From Xestospongia muta (lineage: Eukaryota; Porifera; Demospongiae; Haplosclerida; Petrosiidae), in assembly GCA_963693285.1 (NCBI GenBank), contig OY848917.1, positions 6,458,118-6,522,117 of the forward strand: a stretch of DNA of 64,000 nucleotides. The letters are read 5' to 3'. Below the pieces are notes generated by a model. It ran no database searches, was not told where the DNA came from, and worked only from the letters and a program-made list of their open reading frames with translations. A program made the position numbers and the translations under genes. Shown in pieces: positions 10,471-21,577 of this stretch (position 1 is the stretch's first letter; every line of letters begins with the position of its first letter).

Positions 10471-11475
10471 GTTCTGTTAATGAATAAGTTAACATTATTC
10501 AGTTTGAGCACACATTGACAAGTTAGGATACTAAGTATAAAAATTAAGGATAAAAAATAGTACTTCAGATTTCCTATGTTCATAGTAGATCAGTTTTTAA
10601 CACATAGAGTATACTACAGCACTTAAAGGTGCATGTTGATTAATCTATCAAGCTTAAGGGTACAGATATGTCAAGTCATGATGGAGGGATATTCAAGCTC
10701 ATATCAGACACAGAAACACTATACATTGATGATACTTTTCAAAATTATCTGAAGCTATTCCATTACATTTTTATAGTCCATGCCTTCAAGAATGGTCAGG
10801 ATTTTTGATCATTTACTTATTGCTTGCAACCTGATAAGAACTATAATACCAATTACACTATTATTCTGTAGAATGTCTTTGAGACCAGAGTGTAAGAACT
10901 AATAAAATATTTTAAGGCTGACCATGGTACAATCATTTAAGAGGGTGATAGAAAAGGCTCATTCAAAATTATTTTATATTGTCAAAATATTTAGGTTTAT
11001 ATCCTAATAAACAGGTTTGGTTAATAATTTTTATATACAAAATCTGCCTATTCCATACTATTCACCCCTATTGGCATGACAACTAATTGAATGTCACTGA
11101 TAGATCAGCTTGGTAGTACAGTATTCATTCATTGCCACTTGTGTCATTAAAACCATTAGATGTATTTGTCTGTCACATGGAAAATGAGATATTATGTCAT
11201 TGTCTGCATGTCATAGCATGTTATACATTGTAATACTACATTTAAAGTTTTAGAAAAAATATTTTTTCAGTAACAAAATTTTTAAAATCCAAATACACTA
11301 AATTTTTTTATTTAAAAGGAATTACTAATTTTGTAGCAAAAAGTCCTAAGACAGCATTATTCAAATTTGTTCAGCAAATGTTCCAATATTTTATTTACAA
11401 TATTGGCAAACACATACTTGTTTTTCTCTAAAAGGTATAAAATATATGGTACATATTTGATTAGACTCTAACAAC
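10471..11475. repeat. 3' flank of SRCR gene A, duplicated at 33.0-33.9 kb
   Basis: Shares ordered blocks with 33010-33903 (CACATTGACMAGTTAGGATA; TATCAAGCTTAAGGGTACAG; ATATTCAAGCTCATATCAGA; CACAGAAACACTATA), and its last ~450 bp also match 20990-21443. The SRCR duplication therefore included about 0.4-1 kb beyond the stop codon. Confidence 0.75.
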
Positions 11476-14400
11476 TCACGTATCACATGTTCCATCAAAG
11501 CATTTCTTTTTTCTTTGGCAGTAAGTACTGCAGCGATAATTTTTAGCATCCTCTAATTAAAATGTACATATATATTTTAAATATATTTTATATTATTGTC
11601 AGCATACCTAATTGAATGTTGAGAGCATAGTCTGTTACAAAAAAGATAATAATGTTACAATAAATTATACAACAAACTAACATGGAGTATTATGAGATTG
11701 AGCACAAGACTCACAAGTACATCCTCCACTAGAATGAGAATATATGTAATACTAACTATAGAAGTATTTGTTTATCCTTACTATTTACTTAACCTACTAC
11801 CAACACAATGTTCACTTTTCTCCAAACATACTTGAGCACATCCCTTCATTGCAAAACGAACAGAATCTTAAAAAGATGAGAATTCATTGGAAAATATATA
11901 ATGATATGTATGACTACTTACTACATCTGACAGATGTGGTCAGAGTAGAGCCAACAGAATTTGGTGGTGTCGTAGTAGGTGATGTTCCTGATGCTATAAT
12001 AATAAACTCATAAAATTATGCTTACTATTGAATATGCTATTGTCATTAAAAATCTCAGTAACATGCAAACAAAGGTGTGGATAATTAAGCATTATAATAT
12101 TAGTGTATAAAAATATACTTTATATATAACATACTCTGACAATCAACTCCAGCAACTTCTGAATCTGTATATCCAGTTGCAGGATTGATGATGTGATGTT
12201 TACACTCTGAGAGTTTATCTTCAGTTCCTCTACAATGCACATTACTATGAGTAATATATCGTTGAGGTTTGCCAAATGTAGAGTTTAGAACAGCAACACC
12301 AGCTGAAACAAAGTAGCATTACTATTTAGACACAGTACAGAATGTAATTACATACAATTGACATTAAACAGCTGACGACAAACAACTTTGGCATCTCTAT
12401 CATCCCATCCATTTTCAGATATAAGTCCCCAAATATCATTTCTACATATTTGAACTGTACCCTTCGATGCAACTGAGCCTCCAACAAGGCGAACATCATC
12501 CTCCTCACATCCTATATTATACAATTAGAATACAATAGACTTATTACGCACATTTAATGTATGTACATTGAAAACTCATCAGTTCAGACATTATGTATTC
12601 TGTAGTAGTGTGAGCTTACGCATAAAATTATAAAGAACAAGCTCTTAAGTCTGTGTTAATGTACATTATCAAAAGACTTGCTCATGTCATTTAACAATAT
12701 GATAAGAAAATATTGACTCTTATACAAGTTTTGTTTTACATATAGAAATTATATTTTTGAAGCTATTCATGTTCTTGGTGTCATTTCTAAACTATTTATT
12801 TACACAACAAGACATAATTTACAAGAAGTATTTATCCATAATAAATGAAAATGGCTAACCATCATAACAATGTAGACCAACAGTGTATTGACGATCACAA
12901 GAGAAGTTTGGAAATTCAGTTTTTGCACATTCAGTTATCTGATTTTCATGTCCAAAACAATTTAAATTTCTATAGACAATTGGTCCTTCACCATCACCAA
13001 ATTTAGAATTTGTAGATATCACTGCACCTGAAAACAAAATAGTATTTTAAATATTAAATAATTACAAAATATCCTCTTAACAAGACTTATTATAACAAAA
13101 ATCATTCTATAATAATTGTTTTGGTGATATTAATATTGACTACTGCTGAAGTGAATAACTAGCAAATATAATCAAAAAACTACAAATCGTTAGAAGGTAG
13201 AGTATTTAGAAAGCTATTAAAGCTTGGAATTCAAATTTCCAATCAACCATTATAACACACTTAATAAAGCTAACTATATAATTATTATGTGTTGTTGGTA
13301 AAAATATGATCCATTCAAAATAAAAAAAGTAGTGGTGGACATTATTATAATTATATACAGAGATAGGAGGCAGAGCAGAAAATTACCTAAGAAATTATTG
13401 GATTGCCTATCATATGTTGATGAAAGATATCATTAAATGACAAATTCTACCCCATGCACCTAAGTGTATATTCACCTTTTATGTTATAGGAGAGGTGTAG
13501 TGGTGGAGTTAACTAACAATCTTTAAAAAGTGCCTACCAACTGTTCATTTTAATATCATTAAATAATTTTTGTATAATGATATACTTTATTATACTACTA
13601 CTGCTTTAGTTAAAACAACAAAGATACTCTTGAGTTAACAAGAACATGTGTGATTAATATATAGGCACATACCATTGACATCATCATGTCCTAACTGTTT
13701 ACATGCCACATAAGCTGCAGTGCGCGTAAAGCCACTGCTACACACTGTACCCCAGACACCACCAGTACACACTTCTAACCGTCCCTGATTCTCAACAGTG
13801 CCATTAACAAGACGAACATCTCCTTCATTACAATTTTGGGGTTCTGAATGAAGATAACAAATGGATCCAATGTTATTCAGATAATATTCAAAAAATATCT
13901 AATAAAATTCTTATGCTAAAACATTTTTTGGAAAAGGTAATTTAGCAATTTAACATTTCACTCTCAGAAATATATAACAAGACTAACTTCTAGCGTACAA
14001 GGTATTATATAATAAGGCATATACAGTATATATATATTTTATTATTATTTATTGATTTACCATAACATTTCAATCCAAGTTGATGATTATTATATGGGCA
14101 ATAAGAGCTGCATGATTGTAAATTGAAACTACAGTATTTGACATGACTATATCCAGAGGAGCAGTAAGAAAATTGGAGCAAGCTAAAATCTTGTCCTCGA
14201 CCAAATCTTCCATCATTAAAGACAGCTGCATCTGTGTACACATTAACATTAACTTTGGATTGGACTTTTAATATAAAAATTTATATATACCACAAACAAT
14301 TTATAAGTATGGAATCATTCTAACAAAGAAAGGTGATCATGCACATATTATCAAGGAAAAAAGATGTACTTACAGTTAGTAGATGTAAAGCCAAGCTGTC

Positions 14401-16296
14401 GGCAAGTAGTTCTGGCTAAATTATAGATATTAGAATTGGTAAAATAGCCGCAGAAACTATTCCATTTTCCATCATAACAAATTTCTAATCTGCCTTCATT
14501 GCTGCTATTACCACCAACAAGACGTACATCATAGTTAGTAGTACAATTGTCTGTAACAGATAAAATAATAGATTAATGGCCATTATTAAATGAAAAGGAA
14601 ATATAGAATTAACTATTATAGGATAACAATTGTGATGCATTCAAATTAATACAGTTTTTGGTTTCTGACCATAAGATGGTGAGCATTGTAGACTGACTGT
14701 ATCTCTAATAGGATCACAGTAATAAATGTTTCTTTTGTAACTAGATGAATAGGAGGAGCAACTAAATAAAGATGAGTATGATGGACTACAGTAAGAGTAA
14801 GGTCCAAAACCAAACTCTGGCCATGATCCATTATTCACAGTGTAAGCAGGTCCTGTAGTGTCAAAATTTAAAAGGTTATATCTAATGACAAGAAAATAAG
14901 ATTTATTTTACTTGTATTTGAAAAGCCAAGCTGTTTACATGCAACTTTAGCATGGTTGCATCCCCAGCTGTAGTCACAAACAGCTGTCCAATTATTAGCT
15001 GAGCTGCAGATTTGCAAAGTACCTCCATCAGATACAACAGTTTTTTGGGCGTTATTGTAGAGTCGAATTGCTTTGTAAGTACACGAGCCTAGTATGAGTT
15101 TGTTGGAATAAAAAAAGTATTCTAAAGCAAGTGTCCTTAACTTGCTTAACAATAATTTAATAAAGAAACAGCTTGATACTGAAAAGTAATTTTTTGCTTC
15201 ATGTGTTTACAACATGCAGAAATGCGAGCAATAACAACTACAATGATGAAAACAACCTTTCAGTTTCCTTTATTATTATAATTTATAGTAACATCATTGG
15301 ACAATTAACAACTAGAATTATGCATATTCAATTTGCATGCATACCATAGTTTACAAGCAATAACAACTATAATGATGAAAACGACATTAAAGTTTCCTGT
15401 ATTATTGCAACATCATCACTTTCAAGATAATTAATCATTGGATCATTAACAACCACAAAAGACCTGCATGCATACTATCATAATATCAGCTAATTTTATA
15501 ATACATGAATTGTATACTGACCTGTATCTACAGTACACTGTAGCTCTACTGTGTCCCTGTTTTTGTTGCAATAACCTGAATATGATCTATACCAACTGCT
15601 ATATGAGCTACAGCTAAACAATGAGGAATAGGATGGACTGCATGAAGAATATGGTCCAAATCCAAATATTGGCCAACCACCACTGTTAACACGTGTAATT
15701 GGATCTGCAATACAATAGTACATAATACAATAATATCTATTGAGTGCACTTATATTAACATGTTAGAGTTAAAGCAATTAACAATTATGCAATAAGCACG
15801 TAGCACTAGACATTTTTATTGGTTGGTATAGAATTACAAATGCAGTTTCTATTTGCATAAAATAAAAAATACATGTATGAAATTTTTATTTCTACTTGAA
15901 TTAAAATTAAGAGTAATACTTGGATTTTTGTATCCTAGTTGTTTGCAGGCCACAATTGAATGATAGTTAGTCCATCCATAGTCACACACAGCAGTCCATT
16001 GACTATAAGAGTCACATATCTGAAGTATGCCTTTATCAGATGCTGATGTACCATTGAAGAGACGAATATCCCTATATGTACAAGCATCTACAAATTAAAG
16101 AAATCCTAAGCCACATTTCAAGAACATAATTATAATATATTTACAAATCTATCACAAACTGGCAACATCATCATGATTTATGGTATTTGCTCGTTTGTAG
16201 TTATAGCTAAATTATCATAGCTGCTTAATTGACTATACCTGCTGTACCAAGAGTGAGATAAATCACCAATAGGATGACAATTACTCTCATCATCAT
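11476..16296 (-). CDS. Secreted five-domain SRCR protein, gene A (690 aa, 16 exons)
   Basis: Exons, high to low: 16296-16239, 16087-15920, 15704-15522, 15088-14912, 14852-14670, 14550-14374, 14231-14061, 13843-13673, 13027-12860, 12511-12356, 12302-12135, 11993-11922, 11866-11794, 11728-11682, 11631-11608, 11552-11476. All introns are GT-AG and the sum is 2073 bp (690 codons plus TGA), which supports the model. Exon 1 is a signal peptide (MMMRVIVILLVIYLTLGTA). Five SRCR domains follow, each on two phase-1 exons (residues ~20-136, 137-256, 257-372, 373-485, 486-593), with hallmarks such as GRLEVC, WGTVC and ACKQLG. Domains 1 and 2 have an unusual Ser/Tyr-rich second half (YSSLFSCSSYSS). A Thr/Pro linker (exon 12) leads to a ten-Cys tail. 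No TM segment: probably secreted. SRCR proteins bind microbial or self ligands; the ligand here is unknown. Confidence 0.9.
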
Positions 16297-17209
16297 GTTA
16301 TCCACACAAGTAGAGTAATGGTTAAGGTGAGCAATTTGCCTTTATATTGAGAACACAGGTTTGAGCTCATGACATCATCCATTTCATGGTCACCAAATTG
16401 TCTGGTGTATCTTTGTACATGGTCAGGTCAATAGGTCAGATGTTGCAATTTCAATTTCCTACATGGTCAGGTCAACAGGTCAGGACAACAGGTCAGATGT
16501 TGTAATTTCAAAAACATATGTTAATAAAGTTTGTCCAAACAGGATGATATCACTATGATAAAAGTTAATAGAGCAGGACATTGCTAATGAACATCTACAC
16601 TGCTTGTACAAATTTCAGAAAGAGCAAGATATCATTAATGAAATTTAAAATCCACTATCATATTATTAAAATGATCGCATGCAGAGGTCCTTGATTGTGC
16701 ATGACTTTTATATAGAATTGCTTCTAATTATCGGGTACTGAGTATACATTCATAGTACTCACATAGGGAGAGTGTTCAGAAGAGTTAGGAGATAAAAAAT
16801 AAGAGATATCATTATGATTAACTTGGTTGTATAGTGACTCACATGCAAAAACCAGAACCCTCATATATGACCAGAAAATTGACATTCATGCTGTAGCAAC
16901 CTCTTAATCTCAAGAAATGTTGATAATGCTTGTAAACCATGAACTTCATGCAATTATATCTGAACATCACTTCAGTCAATTTAAGCTTACCATTAACCAA
17001 AATGCTGACATTACTTTGGTATGTGCTACACAGATTTTTAAATTTTTGATTTCTGGTATATATTTGTTAGTCAAATTAAAACCCAGCTTGGGTAGAAACT
17101 TTAGCTGTACTTATTAAGTGTTACAATAAATTTTTATTTAATTATTATATAATTATTATATAAGAGAGGTCAAGAAGCCAGACAAAATATGCATCACTCA
17201 AATTTTCCC
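16297..17209. other. Upstream flank of SRCR gene A with a dispersed upstream module
   Basis: Presumed promoter region of gene A. 16515-16745 carries a module (GTTTGTCCAAACAGGATGAT, ATGATAAAAGTT, GAGCAAGATATCATTAATGA) that recurs at 17205, 18995 and 19965. A short TCAGGTCAACAGGTCAG repeat lies near 16420-16500. No gene seen. Confidence 0.5.
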
Positions 17210-17590
17210 AAACAGGATGATACATTATGATAAAAGTTCATAGAACAACTACAGGTGTTGAAACATGTACCCACTAGCATATTCAACAGTATTACGTTAG
17301 GGAAATGTTTTGATAACGACAGCTGACAGTGCTTTCAAACAGGATGAACATATGACAAAGTTCATATATAGAACAACTGGCAGGTGTCGAAACATGTACC
17401 CACTAGCTTATACAACAGTATTGTGCCAGTGAAATGTTTTGATAATGACAGCTGACAGTGCTTTCAGACAGGATGAACATTGTGATAAAAGTTCATAGAT
17501 CAAAGGACAGCTATTGAAACATGTACCCACTAGCTTATACAACAGTATTGTGTCAGTGAAATGTTTTGATAATGATAGCTGACAGTACTA
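17210..17590 (+). repeat. Three tandem ~128-bp units
   Basis: Units begin at about 17210, 17338 and 17467, each with AACAGGATGA, AAAGTTCATA, GAAACATGTACCCACTAGC and GACAGCTGACAGT. Single copies occur at 18995-19180 and 19965-20120. The unit belongs to the SRCR upstream module described next to gene A. Confidence 0.8.
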
Positions 17591-17867
17591 TTGAAATGTC
17601 TAACTGCTTGTATAAAGTTCAGATAGAGCATGATATCATTAATGAAATTTTAAATCAAACTTTAAGTTAATAGAATGATGCAAAGATCATATATAGAGGC
17701 CCTTGCTCATGACTGCTATATAATACGGCTACAGATTATGGGCAAGTTAGTATATATGTATACACATATAGTGAGTATTCAGCCAGGAATTAAAAAAAAG
17801 ATACCATTAAAATTAAGTTACCATAAACGGGGATATTTTTGCGTGGGGTCTAATGAAATGCTCTAAG

Positions 17868-18196
17868 TTATTTATAAATACTATGACAGCTATAGCCCAG
17901 CTATGATGTTGCTAGGTAGCATTGCAAGAAAATTTATTAACATTCCAGAAGGTGTGGTCATAAAATGGTAAGCTTTGTTATTTTGTATATGCTTATTAAT
18001 TGTTGCCTGATTTCTAGCTTTGCCATGTCTCTGAAGCAGTAACTGGTAAGTGATAGTATCATTCAATTGCCAAGCAAGATTAAATGCTAGATTCATCGTG
18101 AAAGTTTCTCTGAGTCTTTACATGACGCTTTAAAATGAATTAATATTTCGTATAAAAAATTTATTGTAACTTGAAGATGAAACGTTCTTTGGAAAG
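17868..18196 (-). mobile_element. Helentron-like element, inverted internal fragment
   Basis: Reverse complement of the 3' half of copies 1 and 4 (TAAGTTATTTATAAAT, CCCAGCTATGATGTTG, GAATGTTAATAAATTTTCTT, CTTTGCCATG, GATACTATCACTTACYAGTT), lacking both the hairpin end and the left terminus. It abuts the transposase remnant at 18199. Confidence 0.75.
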
Positions 18197-18198
18197 TT

Positions 18199-18725
18199 GC
18201 ATTAGGAGAAACACTAGATGCTGAAATCAAACGATACATCCAGCGTCTACGTGAAAATGTGACACTATCGCTCTCGTTCAGGCAACCGCTTAAGGCTATC
18301 TATAGCTACTCAATCATGACCATACTCTGCTGGTTGAATACGGTGGGCATGTGTGTCTCACGCTCGATTGGGCTCGCTCACTCCTGAAGAGAATGGGCTA
18401 CGTGAAGAGGAAAGCTACAACAGAGACCAATGCTCAACTTCCTGATTATAAGTTCTGGCGAATAAAAGCTTCCTTTCTTCATCAAACTGTTGCTTTAGTT
18501 AAACAACAGGCTATTCCTCCAGAGTTGATCATCAACCTTGATGAGACAGGCATAAAACTAGTTCCAGTAGGGGATTGGACCATGACTCCAGGAAGGAATA
18601 GAAGAGTTGAAGTAGGCTGGTTGCCTTTTATGATCACGTCTGCAGCCACCCAGACCTTGTAGTGAAAGGGTTCAAAGAGGCTGGAATTAATTATAGATGC
18701 ATCCAATTGAGAATGGTATTAGTAT
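18199..18725 (+). pseudogene. Internally deleted DDE-type transposase remnant
   Basis: Two frames together read as a transposase. The first (ALGETLDAEIKRYIQRLREN) is followed, after a frame change, by HTLLVEYGGHV, LDWARSLLKRMGYVKRKATT and IINLDETGIKLVPVGDWTM. The LDETG aspartate fits a catalytic DDE residue. After RRVEV the sequence jumps to FYDHVCSHPDLVVKGFKEAG in another frame, so the core between the first and second aspartates is deleted. Best described as a pogo/Tigger-like DDE superfamily relic. It cannot encode an active enzyme. The family placement is from motif memory only. Confidence 0.65.
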
Positions 18726-18732
18726 AGTGCCT

Positions 18733-19350
18733 TGAAAAAGTTTAGAATTTCGTAGGAGTTCTATACTAAAAGATTAGCTCTTTAGTCCATTGAAGCATGA
18801 CTTTATTAGACACCAATGCATCATAGAAGAGACTATTATCACTTTATGTACAGGCATCTGCAAACTAAAGAAATTCTTAGTGACAGTTTAACAATATAAT
18901 TATAGCTAAGAATACAAATTTATCAATAGATATCAGTGTAGCTATTTATATTATCATCATTCTTATTGTCCTACTGATGGTTTCAATTCATGAGGTCAAG
19001 AAGTCAGAGATGAATATGCATCAATGAAGTTTGTCCAAACAGGATGATAGGCTATGATTAAAGTTCATAAAGGATAGCACTGCTATTGAAACATGTACCC
19101 ACTAGCTTATACAATATTATTTTAGTGAAAAGGTTTGATAATGACAGCTGATACTGCTATTGAAACATCTATATTGATTGTATAAGGTTCAGATGGAGCA
19201 CGATATCATTAATGAAATTTTAAATCAAACTTCAAGATAATAGAACGATCAAAAAATCATATTTAGAGGCCCTTGCTCATGTCTGCTATGTAGTATTGCT
19301 ACAGATTATGGGCAACTTAGTATACACACATACACAAATTGTGTTAAAAA
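18733..19350 (-). pseudogene. SRCR 5'-end relic 1 (part of exon 2 plus upstream module)
   Basis: Around 18800-18870 a minus-strand remnant of SRCR exon 2 start (TGCCTGTACATAAAGTGATA... to the ACCAATGCATC region) retains its splice-acceptor context but no open frame. Intron 1 sequence then jumps at ~18930 straight into upstream-module sequence, so exon 1 has been deleted. Same tract order as relic 2. Confidence 0.6.
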
Positions 19351-19399
19351 AGAGATACCATTAAGATTAAGTTTTTAGCATGGTGACTTACAAATAACG

Positions 19400-20240
19400 T
19401 TGAAAGAGCTTAGAATTTCACAGGAGTTCTATACTATAAGATTAGCTCTTTCATCCATTGGCCTGATGAGTCCATTATTGAAGCATGTCTTTATTAGACA
19501 CCAATGCATCATAGAAGAGACTAATATCACTGTATGTACAGGCATTTGCAAATTAAAGAAATTCTTAGTCACATTTTAACAATAATAATTATAGCTAACA
19601 ATACAAACCTATCTAACAACAACATTTCTATGGCATTATTCCTTCTATAGCTATGGCTTAATTGCTATAGCTGGTTCATCGACTATTTTACCTGCTATAT
19701 CAAAAGTAAGATAACTTAACAAAGAACTGCAGTTACTTTCGTCATCATGGTATCCATGTAATTGACTAGTTGTTAAGGTGATCAAATTGTGCTTTATATA
19801 AGAAAGGAATCGTATGTTTGAACTTATTACATCATTGCTCTTAAAACAATTTAATCAATGTAGTCCTTTCAATAGATATCAGTGTAACTATTTATATTAT
19901 CATCATTCTTATTGTCTTACTGATGTTTCAATTCATGAGGTCAAGAAGTCAGAGACGAATATGCATCAATGAAGTTTGTCCAAACAGGATGATGGGTTAT
20001 GATTAAAGTCCATAAAGGAGAACACTGCTATTGAAACATGTACACACTAGCTTATGCAAACAATATTATTTTAGTGAAAAGGTTTGATAATGACAGCTGA
20101 CACTGTTATTGAAACATCTATAATGATCGTATAAAGTTCAGATAGAGCAAGATATCATTAATAAAATTTTAAATAAACCCTCAAATTAATAGAATGATCA
20201 AATAGATGCCCTTGCACATGAAGGTTATATAGTATTGCTT
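19400..20240 (-). pseudogene. SRCR 5'-end relic 2 (exon 1 and part of exon 2)
   Basis: Longer sister of relic 1, sharing its left border (GGAGTTCTATACTA, AAGATTAGCTCTTT). An exon 1 relic at about 19690-19770 begins ATGGATACCATGATGACGAAA but reaches TAA after VTAVLC, inside the leader. The exon 2 relic lies at about 19480-19550. The upstream module follows at 19880-20230. Confidence 0.65.
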
Positions 20241-21443
20241 CATGCAACTTAGTCTAAAGGCATACACATAATATTATGATGAATATTCAGAAAGGCTGAG
20301 ATATAAAAAGAGATACTGTTAAGATTATATTTATGTTGCTAGGATAGTGACTTACAAACAAGAGCCCTTATAGATTACAACACAGTTGTCCACTGCTAAA
20401 CTTGGAGGGCATTCTTGCTGTATCAGGCTTTTGACCACAGCAAGGATTAATTGATAATGCTTAATACCATAAACTTTCTACGGTTCACATTTAGTCATTA
20501 CTTTTTTTCTTTTTATTTTTTTCCTTTTTTAAGGGAATAAAGGGAAATCTATTAAAATTTGTGCAGAAATTTATATAGAAATTCTTTTTAAAGTTAATTT
20601 AAAATTCATAGAAGGTTAAATGTCCATCCGAGACCGCCCTGTCTATTTCATTGATTGGTGTTTCAGAGGGTGCAAATGAGCGAGATCCCCTTAAGCAACA
20701 GATGGTGGAACGGAGAAGAGAGAATGAGAGTCGACAGCGTATAAAATTCATAACTGTGCTATAAGGTTAGAGTAACTTCTCTTTAATCATTATTTCAGTC
20801 AGTTTCAACATACCACTAACCTAAAATCCTTACACAACTTTGGTGTGTGATACACAAGTTACTTTTAAATTTTCTAATTCCAATATTTCTTAGTCAAAAG
20901 TAAAACCCAGTTTGTGTGGAAACTTTAGCTGTACTTATATATATACAATTTCCAACAAGTTTCTAATGAGTTGGCAAAACAATACAAAGTAAATGTTAGT
21001 AGGCAAAATCTGCCTATCCCATACTATTGACCTCTACTTTCTAATATGACAACTCTTAAATATCACTAACAAATCAGGTTAATAGTACAATATCCGTTTA
21101 TTGCTACTTGTTCAATAATAAACCACTAAATTTATTTTTCTGTCATCATTGAAATGATATATTATGTCATCATTTGCACAATTTTTAATTAGTATGATAT
21201 ACATTGTAATACTCTTTTTAAAGGTTTAGAAATTTTTTTCAATAACAAAATATTTAAAACCCTAATTCACTAAATCATTCAAAAGGAATTACTAATTTTG
21301 TAGCAAAAAGTCCTAAGACAGCATTATTCAAATTTGTTCAGCAAATGTTCCAACATTTTACTAACAATATTGGCAAACACAGACTTGTTTGTTTCTAAAA
21401 GGTATAAAAATATATAGTACACATTTTAATGGATACTAACAAC
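20241..21443. other. Intergenic, and 3' flank of SRCR gene B
   Basis: 20240-20940 shows no gene. It includes T-rich sequence near 20500 and a short unrelated insert near 20630-20740. From about 20990 it matches the 3' flanks of genes A and C (GGCAAAATCTGCCTATYCCA, TAGCAAAAAGTCCTAAGACA). Confidence 0.55.
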
Positions 21444-21534
21444 TCACATATCACAAGTCCCATCAAAACATTTCTTTTTTCTTTGGCAGTAAGTACTGCA
21501 GCGATAATTTTTAGCATCCTCTAATTAAAAAGAC

Positions 21535-21577
<43 letters not shown>

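Noticed and set aside
16917..17117. 66-codon plus-strand frame upstream of SRCR gene A
   Set aside because: Part of a non-coding tract whose relative near 20780-20940 does not keep the frame.
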